Part shown: in pieces, positions 35,010 to 43,751 of the stretch
Layout: every line of letters begins with the position of its first letter
Position numbering within the stretch: the first letter of the stretch is position 1
Program-made: the position numbers and the translations under genes
DNA from: Chelatococcus sambhunathii
GTDB lineage: Bacteria; Pseudomonadota; Alphaproteobacteria; Rhizobiales; Methylopilaceae
Assembly: GCA_031316315.1 (NCBI GenBank)
Contig: JADBEO010000003.1
Span: forward strand, 1 to 64,000
Reading direction: 5' to 3'
Length of the DNA stretch: 64,000 bases
Notes under the pieces: generated by a model
Database searches by the model: none
Told to the model about the DNA's origin: nothing
What the model saw: the letters and a program-made list of their open reading frames with translations, nothing else

Positions 35010-35330
35010 ATGAAGAAGTCACGTTTCACGGAAGAGCATATCATAGCGATCCTGCGTGAGCAGGAGGCGGGCGTCGCGACCGCGGAGGTCTGCCGCAAGC
35101 ACGGCGTCAGCTCGGCGACGTTCTACAAATGGAAGGCCAAGTTCGGCGGACTCGACGTCTCGGAGGCGCGACGTCTCAAGGGGTTGGAGGACGAGAACGG
35201 CCGGCTGAAGCGGATGCTGGCGGACGCTATGCTCGGCAACGCCGCGCTGAAGGACCTTCTGGGAAAAAAGTGGTGGCGCCCGCCGCCAGACGGGAGGCTG
35301 TGGCGTATCTCGCCGGGGCCTTCGAGATGA
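35010..35330 (+). CDS. IS3 transposase OrfA (HTH)
   Basis: A 106-residue helix-turn-helix protein: [20 protein letters not shown], then [20 protein letters not shown] and a leucine-zipper-like [20 protein letters not shown]. It contains the slippery A6G run at 35264-35270, where a -1 shift joins it to OrfB. Confidence 0.9.
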   Translation: MKKSRFTEEHIIAILREQEAGVATAEVCRKHGVSSATFYKWKAKFGGLDVSEARRLKGLEDENGRLKRMLADAMLGNAALKDLLGKKWWRPPPDGRLWRISPGPSR

Positions 35331-36199
35331 GCGAGCGGCGGGCGTGCCGGGTGGTCGGCGTCGACCGGACGAGCGTGCGTTACGAAGGGACGCGCTATGA
35401 CGACGCCATGCTGCGCGGACGATTGAAGGAGCTAGCGGCCGAGCGTCGCCGCTTCGGTTATCGGCGGCTGCACGTCCTGCTGAAGCGGGAGGGTCATGCG
35501 GTGAACCGAAAGCGCGTTCAGCGGCTCTATCGCGAGGAAAAGCTGACGGTGCGCCGCCGTGGCGGCCGCAAGCGGGCGATGGGAACGCGGCGGCCGATCG
35601 AGACGTCGGTAGCAGCCAACCAGCGATGGAGCCTGGACTTCCTGTCCGACCAGCTCACGGACGGGCACCGCTTCCGCATCCTCGCCGTGGTCGACGACTG
35701 CACGCGGGAATGCTTGACGCTCTGCGCCGACACCTCGCTGTCCGGCCTGCGGGTCGCCCGCAAGCTCGACGACATCGTACGTCGACGCGGCCGACCGACG
35801 ACGATCGTCAGCGACAACGGCATCGAGTTCACCTCGAACGCGATCCTCGCCTGGGCGGACAATACGAGCGTCGGGTGGCATTACATTGCACCGGGCAAGC
35901 CGCAGCAGAACGGCTTCATCGAGAGCTTCAACGGCCGGCTGCGGGACGAACTTCTCAATGAAACGATGTTCCGCTCTCTGCCTCACGCCCGCGCCGTGCT
36001 CGAAGCCTGGCGGCGCGACTACAACGAACAACGACCGCACTCGAAGCTCGGCTGGGTGACGCCTCGGGCCTACGCCAGCGCCATCCTCGAGACCGCCGGC
36101 CGAAGCGCTGTGCAACCTGACAGCTCCGCGCTTCGGCCTCTTGAAACCGCCATCGACGATGGCTCAGATCACGACAGGACTCTCGCTTCCGCTGGATGA
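35270..36199 (+). CDS. IS3 transposase OrfB (DDE integrase domain)
   Basis: About 310 residues, translated as the frameshifted extension of OrfA after the A6G slip; an internal ATG at 35327 also exists. The HTH_21-like [20 protein letters not shown] is followed by the rve domain with the catalytic triad: Asp in [13 protein letters not shown], Asp in [13 protein letters not shown] and Glu in [18 protein letters not shown]. It appears complete. Confidence 0.9.
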   Translation: MVAPAARREAVAYLAGAFEMSERRACRVVGVDRTSVRYEGTRYDDAMLRGRLKELAAERRRFGYRRLHVLLKREGHAVNRKRVQRLYREEKLTVRRRGGRKRAMGTRRPIETSVAANQRWSLDFLSDQLTDGHRFRILAVVDDCTRECLTLCADTSLSGLRVARKLDDIVRRRGRPTTIVSDNGIEFTSNAILAWADNTSVGWHYIAPGKPQQNGFIESFNGRLRDELLNETMFRSLPHARAVLEAWRRDYNEQRPHSKLGWVTPRAYASAILETAGRSAVQPDSSALRPLETAIDDGSDHDRTLASAG

Positions 36200-36264
36200 A
36201 AAACGGGGGTCACGTCACCGCCAACAGCACACAAATTTAAGCGCCTGCCGTCACGCTCGGCCGC

Positions 36265-36540
36265 ATGGCCAAGCCTCCGCGTCGTCCTCGGGAGATCAAG
36301 GGGCGACGGAGGCGGAAAGCGCCGTCGCCGCCGGTCTTCCTCTCGTCCGCCGCATCGACCCTCGGCAGGCTGGGCTCTTTCGGACCAGCTTGATCGAGCC
36401 GTGCAAGCCGACGCTACGGCCGAAGGCGCCGTCCGATCCTCACTGGCAATTCGAGATCAAGCACGACGGCTACCGGGCCCAGGCAATGTCAGCGCCGGCG
36501 GCGTTCGGATGTACACGAAGAGCGGCTTCGACTGAGCGGA
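36265..36540 (+). pseudogene. Broken ATP-dependent DNA ligase (LigD/LigC-like) fragment
   Basis: A frame around 36380-36485 reads LIEPCKPTLRPKAPSDPHW then FEIKHDGYRAQA, the N-terminal end of an ATP-dependent ligase with the nucleotidyl-lysine motif KHDGYR. After an apparent one-base deletion near 36486, the next frame continues VSAGGVRMYTKSGFD and meets TGA at 36533, where a Trp codon is expected. Nothing ligase-like follows. An ATG at 36265 (MAKPPRRPREIK) may be the old start. The fragment lies just right of the IS element. Confidence 0.72.
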
Positions 36541-36704
36541 AGTGCATGCCGTTTCTCCCCTGGGACGCGCCGCCGCGCGGCGCTTGCGGGCTGGCGCTCT
36601 AAGCTGCGCCTTCACCCCGTGAGGACGACGTTAGACGGGCCGCGCGACCTTGCTTATTGCCATTAAGTACACCCCAAGATCCGGTCTAAGTATCTGTATC
36701 TAAT

Positions 36705-37571
36705 CTAATATCCGGCCGGCGCCGTGAACGTGGCGCCATGGGCCGCGAAGATCGCCTTCATCTCGCCGCCCGCCGTCATCGCGGTGATCGCCTCGCCGAT
36801 CCGGTAGGCAAGGTCGCGGCTGTCCGTTCTCACCGCGCCGCAGAGTTCCCAGCGCGGTTTCACGAGGCCGGATCCCGCGAGATCCTTCAACTCAATCTCG
36901 CCCGTCTTGTCGTCCTTCAGCGCCGCCTCGATCGCCGCGCGCGAGCCCGCGAGAAAGTCGGTCTCGCGCCTCCGGAACGCTCCCGCCGCTTCCGCAAAAC
37001 CGCGGTAGTGGCGGATCGCGTCACGGAGCGCGCCGCCGTTCGCGAAGCCGATCAGCGCGTCGACCGGGCTCGTTCCCTCGACCGCGACCGTCTTGCCGCC
37101 GATGTCCTGAAGGTCCTGAAAGCCGCCCTCGACCGCGCCCTTGCGGTACGCGATCGCAAGGCGTTGCTCGACGTAGGGCGGCGTGAAGAACACCATGTCG
37201 TTGCGCAGCTGCAGCATCTTGTCGGACGGGACGTTGAGCATCACGTCCGCAAGCCCCGAGCCCGCAAGGTCGCCGCGCCAAAGGCTCAAGCGAAAGTCGC
37301 CGTCGACGTTCTCGGACGCCTCGACGATCCGGATCTCGGGTTTCACGCCGATCGCCTCGGCGATGTTCTTCGCGATGTCGACGTCGATGCCGACGGGCTC
37401 GCCGTCGATCTCGTCGGAGAACGGCGCGTTGTCGCGGTAGAGCGCGACGCGCAGCACACCGGAGGACGTCACCTCGTCGAGCGGACGCGCAAGCGCCGGC
37501 GAGGCGGCGGCCGCCGCAAGGCTCGCGAGCGCCGCGAGGACGAGGCGGCGGTTCGCTTGGCCCCTCATCAT
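36705..37571 (-). CDS. Exported family-3 solute-binding protein (MoxJ/XoxJ-like)
   Basis: A 288-residue periplasmic protein. The signal LVLAALASLAAAAASPALA is followed by a bacterial SBP_bac_3 fold: TSSGVLRVALYRDNAPFSDE, IDVDIAKNIAEAIG and GKTVAVEGTSPVDALIG. MoxJ/XoxJ proteins of this fold assist PQQ-dependent methanol/alcohol dehydrogenases. Its start overlaps the pedF stop (ATGA). No PQQ dehydrogenase gene lies next to it in this window. Confidence 0.78.
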   Translation of the reverse strand: MMRGQANRRLVLAALASLAAAAASPALARPLDEVTSSGVLRVALYRDNAPFSDEIDGEPVGIDVDIAKNIAEAIGVKPEIRIVEASENVDGDFRLSLWRGDLAGSGLADVMLNVPSDKMLQLRNDMVFFTPPYVEQRLAIAYRKGAVEGGFQDLQDIGGKTVAVEGTSPVDALIGFANGGALRDAIRHYRGFAEAAGAFRRRETDFLAGSRAAIEAALKDDKTGEIELKDLAGSGLVKPRWELCGAVRTDSRDLAYRIGEAITAMTAGGEMKAIFAAHGATFTAPAGY

Positions 37572-38008
37572 TCGTCGACGTGCTGGGACTCGATGTAGCT
37601 TCGGATCGCCCAAAGGCGCTCCTGCGAGATCACTCCGGCGAAGGACGGCATCTTGGTGACGCCGTTGATGATCGCGCCGCCCTGGACGCGCTGCGAGAAC
37701 CACTCGTCGCCGTCCTTGCCCTTTTCGAGGTGGCGCAGGTCCGGCGCCAGGCCGCCCGAGATCACCTCGAGACCGTGGCAGCGCGCGCAGTTCTGGTTGT
37801 AGCCCGAGGCCCCGATCTCGATCGCCTTCCGGTTCCCGCGATAGGGGTTTTCCTCGCGCCATTCCTCGCCCAGCGGCTCGAGCCCGGCGGTGTCCACCGG
37901 CTGAGGCTGGACGTCGCCATGCGCGTGGGCGGACGGGGCCGACACATAGGCCGCAACCCCGAGCGCGAGGGCGCCGAACGCGAGCGCGGCGAGGCGAGAG
38001 GCTTTCAT
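37568..38008 (-). CDS. pedF: Cytochrome c-550 PedF-type
   Basis: A 146-residue exported c-type cytochrome. The signal peptide ends SAHAH, followed by GDVQPQPVDTAGLEPLGEEW, GASGYNQNCARCHGLEVISG (CxxCH haem site) and a Met ligand candidate in GVTKMPSFAG. This strongly resembles PedF, the electron acceptor of PQQ-dependent ethanol dehydrogenases. ATG 38008 is chosen because GGAAGGAAG lies just upstream and would otherwise be inside the coding region. It is divergent from 38196. Confidence 0.88.
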   Translation of the reverse strand: MKASRLAALAFGALALGVAAYVSAPSAHAHGDVQPQPVDTAGLEPLGEEWREENPYRGNRKAIEIGASGYNQNCARCHGLEVISGGLAPDLRHLEKGKDGDEWFSQRVQGGAIINGVTKMPSFAGVISQERLWAIRSYIESQHVDE

Positions 38009-38069
38009 GTCGGGCTTCCTTCCCATTGCGGCGCGGACGCTAGCAACGGGGGCGGAGGCCCCACATTGT

Positions 38070-38143
38070 CCTTAGGTACACCTCAGCTCCAAGACCGATC
38101 GGCAGGGTCTGCGGGACGCGATCCGGGGCGCCCATAAGTACAA
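38070..38143. promoter_or_regulatory. Repeated NNTAnGTACA motifs in the PQQ-cluster promoter
   Basis: CCTTAGGTACACC (38070-38082) and CCATAAGTACAA (38132-38143) lie in the 187-base divergent promoter region between pedF and the substrate-binding gene. A third copy, CATTAAGTACACC, is at 36661. They probably bind the activator of the alcohol-oxidation regulon. Confidence 0.45.
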
Positions 38144-38195
38144 TCCCGCGCAAGAGCCGCCTCCCTATCCTTCGCCGGTCACTCGGGAGCTTGCG

Positions 38196-39494
38196 ATGCG
38201 CGGCGACAGGATGGGCCTTGGCGGAGCCGCCGCGCTTGCGGCGGCGGCGCTCGCCGCAGTCCTGGCGGCGCTTCTCGTCGCGGGCGGGACGCGCGCTTTT
38301 CCGGCGCAGCCCCAGGGCGCCGCGCAGCCCGACGCCGCGCCGTCCGCGCCCCCGCCTGTCCGCAAGCCGCGCGACCTGAAGACGGTCGCCATCCATTACG
38401 TCGAGCGGCGGATCGAGCGTCCGGCGCCGCGCAACAATGAGGACCCGCTCCCGGACGATCAGGGATTGCGGGGCGCGGAGCTCGGCGTCGCGGACTCGAA
38501 CGCCTCGGGCCGCTTCGTCGGACTGAGGTTCGACCTGAAGCCGACCGTCGTCGAGCCGGGCGCGGACATCGCCGCGGCCTTCGCCGAGATCGCCGCGCGC
38601 GAGGCGCCGCGCTTCGTGGTCGTCAACGCGCCGGCCGCCGATCTGCTCGCGCTCGCCGACTCGCCCGCCGCCAAGGACGTCGTGATCTTCAACGTTTCGG
38701 CGACCGACACGCGTCTGCGCGACGCCGACTGCCGCGCGCGCGTCCTCCACGTGATCCCCTCGCGCGACATGCTGGCCGACGCGCTGATGCAATTTCTGAC
38801 GTTCAAGCGATGGATGCGGATCCTGCTCGTCGCGGGACCGTCGGAAGGCGACCGGCTCTACGCCGAAGCGGTCCGGCGGAGCGCAAGGAAGTTCGGGCTC
38901 AGGATCGTCGAGGAAAAGACCTTCGACGCCCGCGGAGCCGACATCCGCGACAGCGCGACCGACGAACTGACGCTCGCGACCCGCGGACCCGAGCACGACG
39001 TCGTGGCGGTCGCGGACGAGGCCGACGAGTTCGGCGACGCGCTTCCCTACAACACCGCGAGCCCACGGCCGGTCGTCGGCACCCATGGCATGACCCCGGC
39101 CGCCTGGGGCGGGCCGGTCGAGGCCTGGGCCGCGGTCCAGTTGCAGGACCGCTTCAAGAAGCTCGCGGGTCGGCGGATGGATTCGGTCGATTACTCCGGT
39201 TGGATGGCCGTACACGCGGTCGGCGAAGCCGCGGTTCAGCTCAAGAGCGCCGATACGGCGGCGATCTCCCGTCTGCTGTTCGACGATACGTTCGAGGTCG
39301 GCGGCTTCAAGGGCCGCGCGCTCAGTTTCCGCGGCTGGAACGGGCAGCTCCGACAGCCGGTCTACCTGCTCTGGCCCGGCGCGGTGGTCGCGACCGCGCC
39401 GATCGAGGGCTTTCTGCACCAGCGCACCGAGATGGACACGCTCGGCCTCGACCAGCCGGAAAGCGCCTGCAAGGCGATGAAGGGACGAGCATGA
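38196..39494 (+). CDS. ABC-type substrate-binding protein of the PQQ-alcohol system
   Basis: A 432-residue exported protein with a long N-terminal hydrophobic signal, a Pro/Ala linker, then a periplasmic-binding fold (DLKTVAIHYVERRIER, FVGLRFDLKPTVVEPGADIA, FVVVNAPAADLL, WMRILLVAGPSEGDRLYAEA). It belongs to a family found only beside PQQ-dependent alcohol dehydrogenases and PedF. The ligand is unknown. Its stop overlaps the next start. Confidence 0.85.
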   Translation: MRGDRMGLGGAAALAAAALAAVLAALLVAGGTRAFPAQPQGAAQPDAAPSAPPPVRKPRDLKTVAIHYVERRIERPAPRNNEDPLPDDQGLRGAELGVADSNASGRFVGLRFDLKPTVVEPGADIAAAFAEIAAREAPRFVVVNAPAADLLALADSPAAKDVVIFNVSATDTRLRDADCRARVLHVIPSRDMLADALMQFLTFKRWMRILLVAGPSEGDRLYAEAVRRSARKFGLRIVEEKTFDARGADIRDSATDELTLATRGPEHDVVAVADEADEFGDALPYNTASPRPVVGTHGMTPAAWGGPVEAWAAVQLQDRFKKLAGRRMDSVDYSGWMAVHAVGEAAVQLKSADTAAISRLLFDDTFEVGGFKGRALSFRGWNGQLRQPVYLLWPGAVVATAPIEGFLHQRTEMDTLGLDQPESACKAMKGRA

Positions 39495-40645
39495 CCGAGC
39501 GCGACCCGACGACGGATCAGACCGCTCGCGTCGACGCCGCCCGAAAGGTGGGACGAACGGAGTCGCCGTCGCTTCCGGAAGGAGCGTGGCGGCTTCTCAG
39601 GGGGACGGCGGGATCGCAGGCCAAGCGTCAGACGCTGCGCCGGATGCGGCGCGCGCTGGCGGCCGCCAGCCTGGGCTTCGCGGCCTCGGTCACGGCCGCG
39701 ACGCCCGGCGAATCCTATGAGGTTTTCGTCACCAACGAGCGCGACGACACGGTCTCGGTGATCGATGTCGACCAGATGGCCGTCGCCCGCACGTTCAAGG
39801 TCGGGCGGCGCCCGCGCGGGCTGACCTTCTCGCCGGACGGCAAGACGCTCTATGTCTGCGCGTCGGACTCTAACTCGGTCCAGGCGATCGATCCGGCCAG
39901 CGGCAAGCTGCTGCACGACCTGCCCTCCGGCGAGGACCCGGAGCAGTTCTCGCTGTCGCCGGATGGCCGACGGCTCTTCATCGCGAACGAAGACGACGCC
40001 CTCACCACGGTGGTGGACGTCGAGACGCGCAAGGTGATGGCCCAGATCGAGGTCGGCATCGAGCCGGAGGGCATGGCGGTGAGCCCCGACGGCGCGCTCG
40101 CGGTCACCACGTCCGAGACCACCAACATGGTCCACTGGATCGACGTGCCGTCGCTGACCTCGAGCGACGCGACGCCCGTCGGCCAGCGCCCGCGCCACGC
40201 TGAGTTCGACCTGAAGGGCGAGAAGCTTTGGGTGTCGTCGGAGGTCGGCGGGACGGTTGCGATCATAGACGTCGCGACGAAGCAGGTCGTCCATACGATC
40301 GAATTCAAGATCCCCGGGATCGCGGGCGACCGCATCCAGCCGGTCGGCGTGCAGCTGACGCGCGACGGCAAGCTCGCCTTCGTGGCGCTCGGCCCGTCGG
40401 ATCGCGTCGCGGTGGTCGACGCCCAGACCTATCAGGTCAAGTCCTACATATTGGTCGGTCGCCGGGTCTGGCACCTCGCGCTGACGCCTGAGCAGGACAT
40501 GCTCTTCACGACGAACGGCGTCTCGGGCGACGTCACGATCATCGACGTGGCGAGCCTCAAGCCTGTGAAGACCATCAAGGTCGGCCGCTTCCCGTGGGGC
40601 GCCGCCGTGCGCCCGAAGGCGCGGCCGGTGGCGGACCGGCGGTAG
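39491..40645 (+). CDS. PQQ-catabolism-associated beta-propeller protein
   Basis: A YVTN/NHL-type beta-propeller: SYEVFVTNERDDTVSVIDVD, GRRPRGLTFSPDGKTLYVCA, EDPEQFSLSPDGRRLFIANE and TTNGVSGDVTIIDVAS are successive blades. ATG 39491 overlaps the previous stop and has GAAGGGA upstream, giving 384 residues. An internal ATG at 39644 starts a clean signal peptide (MRRALAAASLGFAASVTAA), gives 333 residues (the usual family size), and may be the true start. It ends in TAG, followed in the same frame by the NosR-like sequence. Confidence 0.85.
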   Translation: MTERDPTTDQTARVDAARKVGRTESPSLPEGAWRLLRGTAGSQAKRQTLRRMRRALAAASLGFAASVTAATPGESYEVFVTNERDDTVSVIDVDQMAVARTFKVGRRPRGLTFSPDGKTLYVCASDSNSVQAIDPASGKLLHDLPSGEDPEQFSLSPDGRRLFIANEDDALTTVVDVETRKVMAQIEVGIEPEGMAVSPDGALAVTTSETTNMVHWIDVPSLTSSDATPVGQRPRHAEFDLKGEKLWVSSEVGGTVAIIDVATKQVVHTIEFKIPGIAGDRIQPVGVQLTRDGKLAFVALGPSDRVAVVDAQTYQVKSYILVGRRVWHLALTPEQDMLFTTNGVSGDVTIIDVASLKPVKTIKVGRFPWGAAVRPKARPVADRR

Positions 40646-40846
40646 ACGTGTCCGCGCGCGCAGACGCGCGAGCGCGGCCAGATCCTCGCCGAGCGCGTCT
40701 CCAAGTCCTTCGAAACAACGTACGAACTGCCCGCCGACCTCTTCGCCAAGACGAAGCCCGACGCCGGACCGAGCTGGACCGACAGCTGGGCGGCGCGCTG
40801 GCCGGAGCTCGGGCTGATCGGCGCCGCGCTGCTGCTTCTGGCGCTC

Positions 40847-41671
40847 GTGCTCGCGCGCGATCGTGGGCTGGTGGCGGACGCGCGGAAGTTCGGCTGGTTC
40901 CGCCTGGCCTTCCTGACCTTCACGCTCGGCTTCATAGGTTGGTACGCGCAGGCGCAGCTCTCGATCGTGACAGTGGTGGGCGCGGTCCGGGCGGCGCTCC
41001 ACACGCGCGACTTCGGCTTCCTGCTCTACGATCCGCCCTCGCTCGTCATCTGGGCCTTCGCGATCGCGGCGCTTCTGGTGTGGGGGCGCGGAACCTTCTG
41101 CGGCTGGCTCTGCCCGTTCGGCGCGCTTCAGGAACTGGCGGCCTGGCTCACGCGGCCGCTCAAGATCCGCCGGCGCCAGGTTCCGCCGACGCTCGACCGC
41201 TGGCTGAGAAAGGCGAAATATCTCGTGCTCGCCGGCATCGTGGCCGCGAGCGCCTCGCCGCTCGCCGACGCGTTTTCCGAGGTCGAGCCGTTCAAGACCT
41301 CGATCACGCTCTACTTCGTGCGGTCGTGGCCGTTCGTGGCCTACGCGGTTGGTCTGCTGGTTCTCAACCTCTTCGTCTACAAGGCGTTCTGCCGCTATCT
41401 CTGCCCGCTCGGCGCGTTCCTCGCGATCGGCGGGCGGCTGCGCATGCTGGACTGGATTCCGCGCCGCGCCGAATGCGGGAGCCCTTGCCAGCTCTGCAAG
41501 GTGCGCTGCCGCTACGGCGCGATCGATCGGGCGGGCAAGGTCGACTACGTCGAATGCTTCCAGTGCATGGACTGCGTGACGATCGTCCGCGATCCGCAGC
41601 AATGCGCACCGCAGATTCTCGCGTCGAAACGCCCCAAGGTTCGGCTCGCGACCGCCGGTGAAGCCGAATGA
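40847..41671 (+). CDS. N-terminally truncated NosR-like polyferredoxin
   Basis: A 274-residue membrane iron-sulfur protein matching the C-terminal part of NosR/NirI-like proteins. It has GWYAQAQLSIV, two CX3CP motifs (GTFCGWLCPFGALQE and AFCRYLCPLGAF), and two 4Fe-4S cluster motifs (CGSPCQLCKVRCRYGAI, CFQCMDC). The periplasmic FMN-binding domain is absent. Homologous sequence including the first TM helix (PELGLIGAALLLLALVLA) extends back to about 40700, but there is no ATG/GTG/TTG in frame before the GTG at 40847. It is coupled to the ApbE gene. Confidence 0.75.
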   Translation: MLARDRGLVADARKFGWFRLAFLTFTLGFIGWYAQAQLSIVTVVGAVRAALHTRDFGFLLYDPPSLVIWAFAIAALLVWGRGTFCGWLCPFGALQELAAWLTRPLKIRRRQVPPTLDRWLRKAKYLVLAGIVAASASPLADAFSEVEPFKTSITLYFVRSWPFVAYAVGLLVLNLFVYKAFCRYLCPLGAFLAIGGRLRMLDWIPRRAECGSPCQLCKVRCRYGAIDRAGKVDYVECFQCMDCVTIVRDPQQCAPQILASKRPKVRLATAGEAE

Positions 41672-42639
41672 CGCCCAGCCTCTCTCGCCGACGAGCGTTG
41701 TTCGGCGCCGCCGGGGCGCTCGCCCTCGGCGTTGGCGGGACGGCGGCCTTCCGCAGCCGCGCGCGCGACGCCGGCATGCAGACAAGGACGCGCGCCGGCG
41801 TGGCGTTCGGGACCACCGTCGCCCTGACCTTCGCCGGACCGGACGCCGAGCCGCTCGACCGGGCGATCGACGCAGGCTTTGCGGCGATCAGAGCTTGCGA
41901 ACGCGCGGCGAGCCTTCTCAGACCAGACAGCGCGCTATCGCGCCTCAATCGAGAGGGGACGCTTGCCGAGCCGGACCCTCACCTGGTGGCGCTGGCGAGA
42001 TTTGCTCTCGATCTTGCGGAAGCGACCGAAGGCGCCTTCGATCCGACTGTCCAGCCTCTGTGGCCGCTCTGGCGCAAAGCCGCCGACGCCGGAGCGCGCC
42101 CCAGCGATCGGGAACTGGAGGAAACCGTTCGCTTGATCGACTGGCGCGCCGTGGAAGTCTCTGATGCGCTGATCGCCTTTCATCGGCGCAGAATGGCGAT
42201 GACTCTCAACGGCGTTCTGCAGGGCTACGCCGCCGATCTGGTGATTGCGGAAGCCAGGCGCCTCGGAACGCCGAACGCGCTCGTCGACACCGGCGAATTC
42301 GGGGCTTACGGCGTTTCCCCGAGCGGCGCGCCCTGGCGGTTGGCCGTCGCCGAAACCGTCGAAGATCCGCGTCCCTATCTGGTGAGCGACGATTTTGTCG
42401 GCTTCGCCGCGAGTTCGGCTGGAGCCGGCACGCCGTTTTCCGCCGACGGGCTGGACAACCACATGTTCGATCCGCGCACCGGACGGTCGCCGCGCCTGAT
42501 GCGCCGCACCGCCGTCTTCGCGCGGAGCGGCATGCTGGCCGATGGTCTGTCCACGGCCGCCTACATTATGGATGAGGGCCGCAGCCGGGCGCTGTCGAGA
42601 GCGCTCGGCTGTTCGATCTGGCTCGGGCGCGCGGAATAG
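41668..42639 (+). CDS. ApbE-family FAD:protein FMN transferase (NosX-like)
   Basis: A 323-residue protein with a Tat-like signal ([20 protein letters not shown]). Family blocks are LLRPDSALSRLNREG, TEGAFDPTVQPLWPLWR, MTLNGVLQGYAADLV, NALVDTGEFGAYG and DNHMFDPRTGRSP. It attaches FMN to Thr/Ser of FMN-binding domains in the periplasm. Its start overlaps the NosR-like stop (ATGA), as for nosX with nosR. The paired protein here lacks the FMN domain that would be its target. Confidence 0.87.
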   Translation: MTPSLSRRRALFGAAGALALGVGGTAAFRSRARDAGMQTRTRAGVAFGTTVALTFAGPDAEPLDRAIDAGFAAIRACERAASLLRPDSALSRLNREGTLAEPDPHLVALARFALDLAEATEGAFDPTVQPLWPLWRKAADAGARPSDRELEETVRLIDWRAVEVSDALIAFHRRRMAMTLNGVLQGYAADLVIAEARRLGTPNALVDTGEFGAYGVSPSGAPWRLAVAETVEDPRPYLVSDDFVGFAASSAGAGTPFSADGLDNHMFDPRTGRSPRLMRRTAVFARSGMLADGLSTAAYIMDEGRSRALSRALGCSIWLGRAE

Positions 42640-42731
42640 GAAGGGAGCGCCAGTCGATCAGGGCAGCCGATGGCGGCGGCGCCGGATCGCTGATCTCGGC
42701 GACGCGCTTGCGCAGCCAAGGCGTTCTCGCG

Positions 42732-43199
42732 TCAGGGATATGGCTCGCGCTCGAGCGGCTTGAGATGCATGACGTCCTCCCCGCGATGCATCCGGACGTT
42801 GATCCGGAACGAGTTTCCGACCCGCTCAGCGCGGTCGGCCCAGAACGCCGCGACATCCGGCTGACACAGTTCCTCAAGAGTGCGCCGAAACAACGCGAGC
42901 CACCGTCGGAAATGCTCGTCCTTGAGCTCCGGCAGCAGCAGGTGCTTGCGCAGCGGGCGGCCGTCATACCGGCGGGTCCCGAGCACCATCGAGCTCCAGA
43001 AGTCGACGATCGTGTCGAGGTGCTCCTGCCAGCGCTCGTCCGGGACGGCCGACTTGAAGACCGGCCCGATGATCTCGTCCTCGCGGGCCTGCGCGTAGAA
43101 GCGGTCGACGACCCTCCGGATCAGACGCTCGTCGATGCCTTCGGTGACGGCCCGAGGGACGGTCGGCGGTATGGGCGCTGGCCGGGTCGGCACGGTCAT
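42732..43199 (-). CDS. Group III truncated haemoglobin
   Basis: A 155-residue 2-on-2 haemoglobin: IDERLIRRVVDRFYAQARED, EIIGPVFKSAV, WQEHLDTIVDFWSSMVLG and KHLLLPELKDEHFRRWLALF with proximal His in the E/F region, ending RINVRMHRGEDVMHLKPL. ATG 43199 has GGAGG just upstream. Group III globins are thought to handle NO or O2. It may fit the NosR/NosX-like neighbours. Confidence 0.85.
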   Translation of the reverse strand: MTVPTRPAPIPPTVPRAVTEGIDERLIRRVVDRFYAQAREDEIIGPVFKSAVPDERWQEHLDTIVDFWSSMVLGTRRYDGRPLRKHLLLPELKDEHFRRWLALFRRTLEELCQPDVAAFWADRAERVGNSFRINVRMHRGEDVMHLKPLEREPYP

Positions 43200-43446
43200 A
43201 CGAACCTCCAGAGACGTCGTGGCCGGCGGCGCTTCCGCCGGCCCTTCCGCGGTCGTTGTAGCAGGCGGTCGGCTGGCCTGAGTCTCTCGCGGAAACCGGG
43301 GCCCCGCCACGGTCGGCCTCAGGGATTTACCTGATCGAAGCCGAACCCGCAGGTCTCCGGCCATCAAAAAGCGCTCGGGCCGAGCGGGAGAGGTAACTTG
43401 AGAGGGCTTTTCGCTCCTCTCCGGCGGCGACTAAATTCTCGCCGCC

Positions 43447-43695
43447 ATGATGATCGACGACTGCCTTGCGGCGTTCACCGTCGCCGCCACGGCCAATCTG
43501 CCGGACGCCGTCGAGACGGCCCGACTCGAGGTCGGAAGGCTTCTGGTCGCCGCCCCGAACGAGCCGACGCACCAACTCGCGATCCTTTGCGAACTCAAGG
43601 CGGCGTTCGACGCTCTTCAGATCGACAGCAGCGCCGGACGCGAGATCGCAAGAGACATGGACGAGCGTATCGCCGGGCTGCGCGCCAGCCTGTGA
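43447..43695 (+). CDS. Small helical protein, unknown
   Basis: An 82-residue cytosolic protein with regular codon use and helical, acidic character: DDCLAAFTVAATANLPDAVE, LVAAPNEPTHQLAILCELKA and REIARDMDERIAGLRASL. The SD sequence is weak. No family recognised. It lies between the globin and the sulfolactate operon. Confidence 0.5.
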   Translation: MMIDDCLAAFTVAATANLPDAVETARLEVGRLLVAAPNEPTHQLAILCELKAAFDALQIDSSAGREIARDMDERIAGLRASL

Positions 43696-43751
43696 TCCTG
43701 CCGCCGGAGGAAGAGCGCTCCTCCGCGCGGCTCCGGGCCTAGAAGTCTCTC

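Larger units (their letters stand above)
34944..36217 (+). mobile_element. IS3-family insertion sequence (IS407-like group)
   Basis: About 1.27 kb. The ends are inverted repeats: TGACGTGACGCCCC at the left, and the right end read inward is TGACGTGACCCCC. Between them are the orfA/orfB transposase with a frameshift site. A 4-bp target duplication is expected for this group, but the flanks CGGC and CCGC do not match, so the copy may have recombined or one flank may have been deleted. Confidence 0.85.

Noticed and set aside
39362-41785. Very long open frame on the minus strand opposite the PQQ/NosR-like genes
   Set aside because: It is an antisense shadow caused by high GC at third positions. 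Its translation is Arg/Glu/Ala-rich without any family motif, while the plus strand encodes clear proteins.
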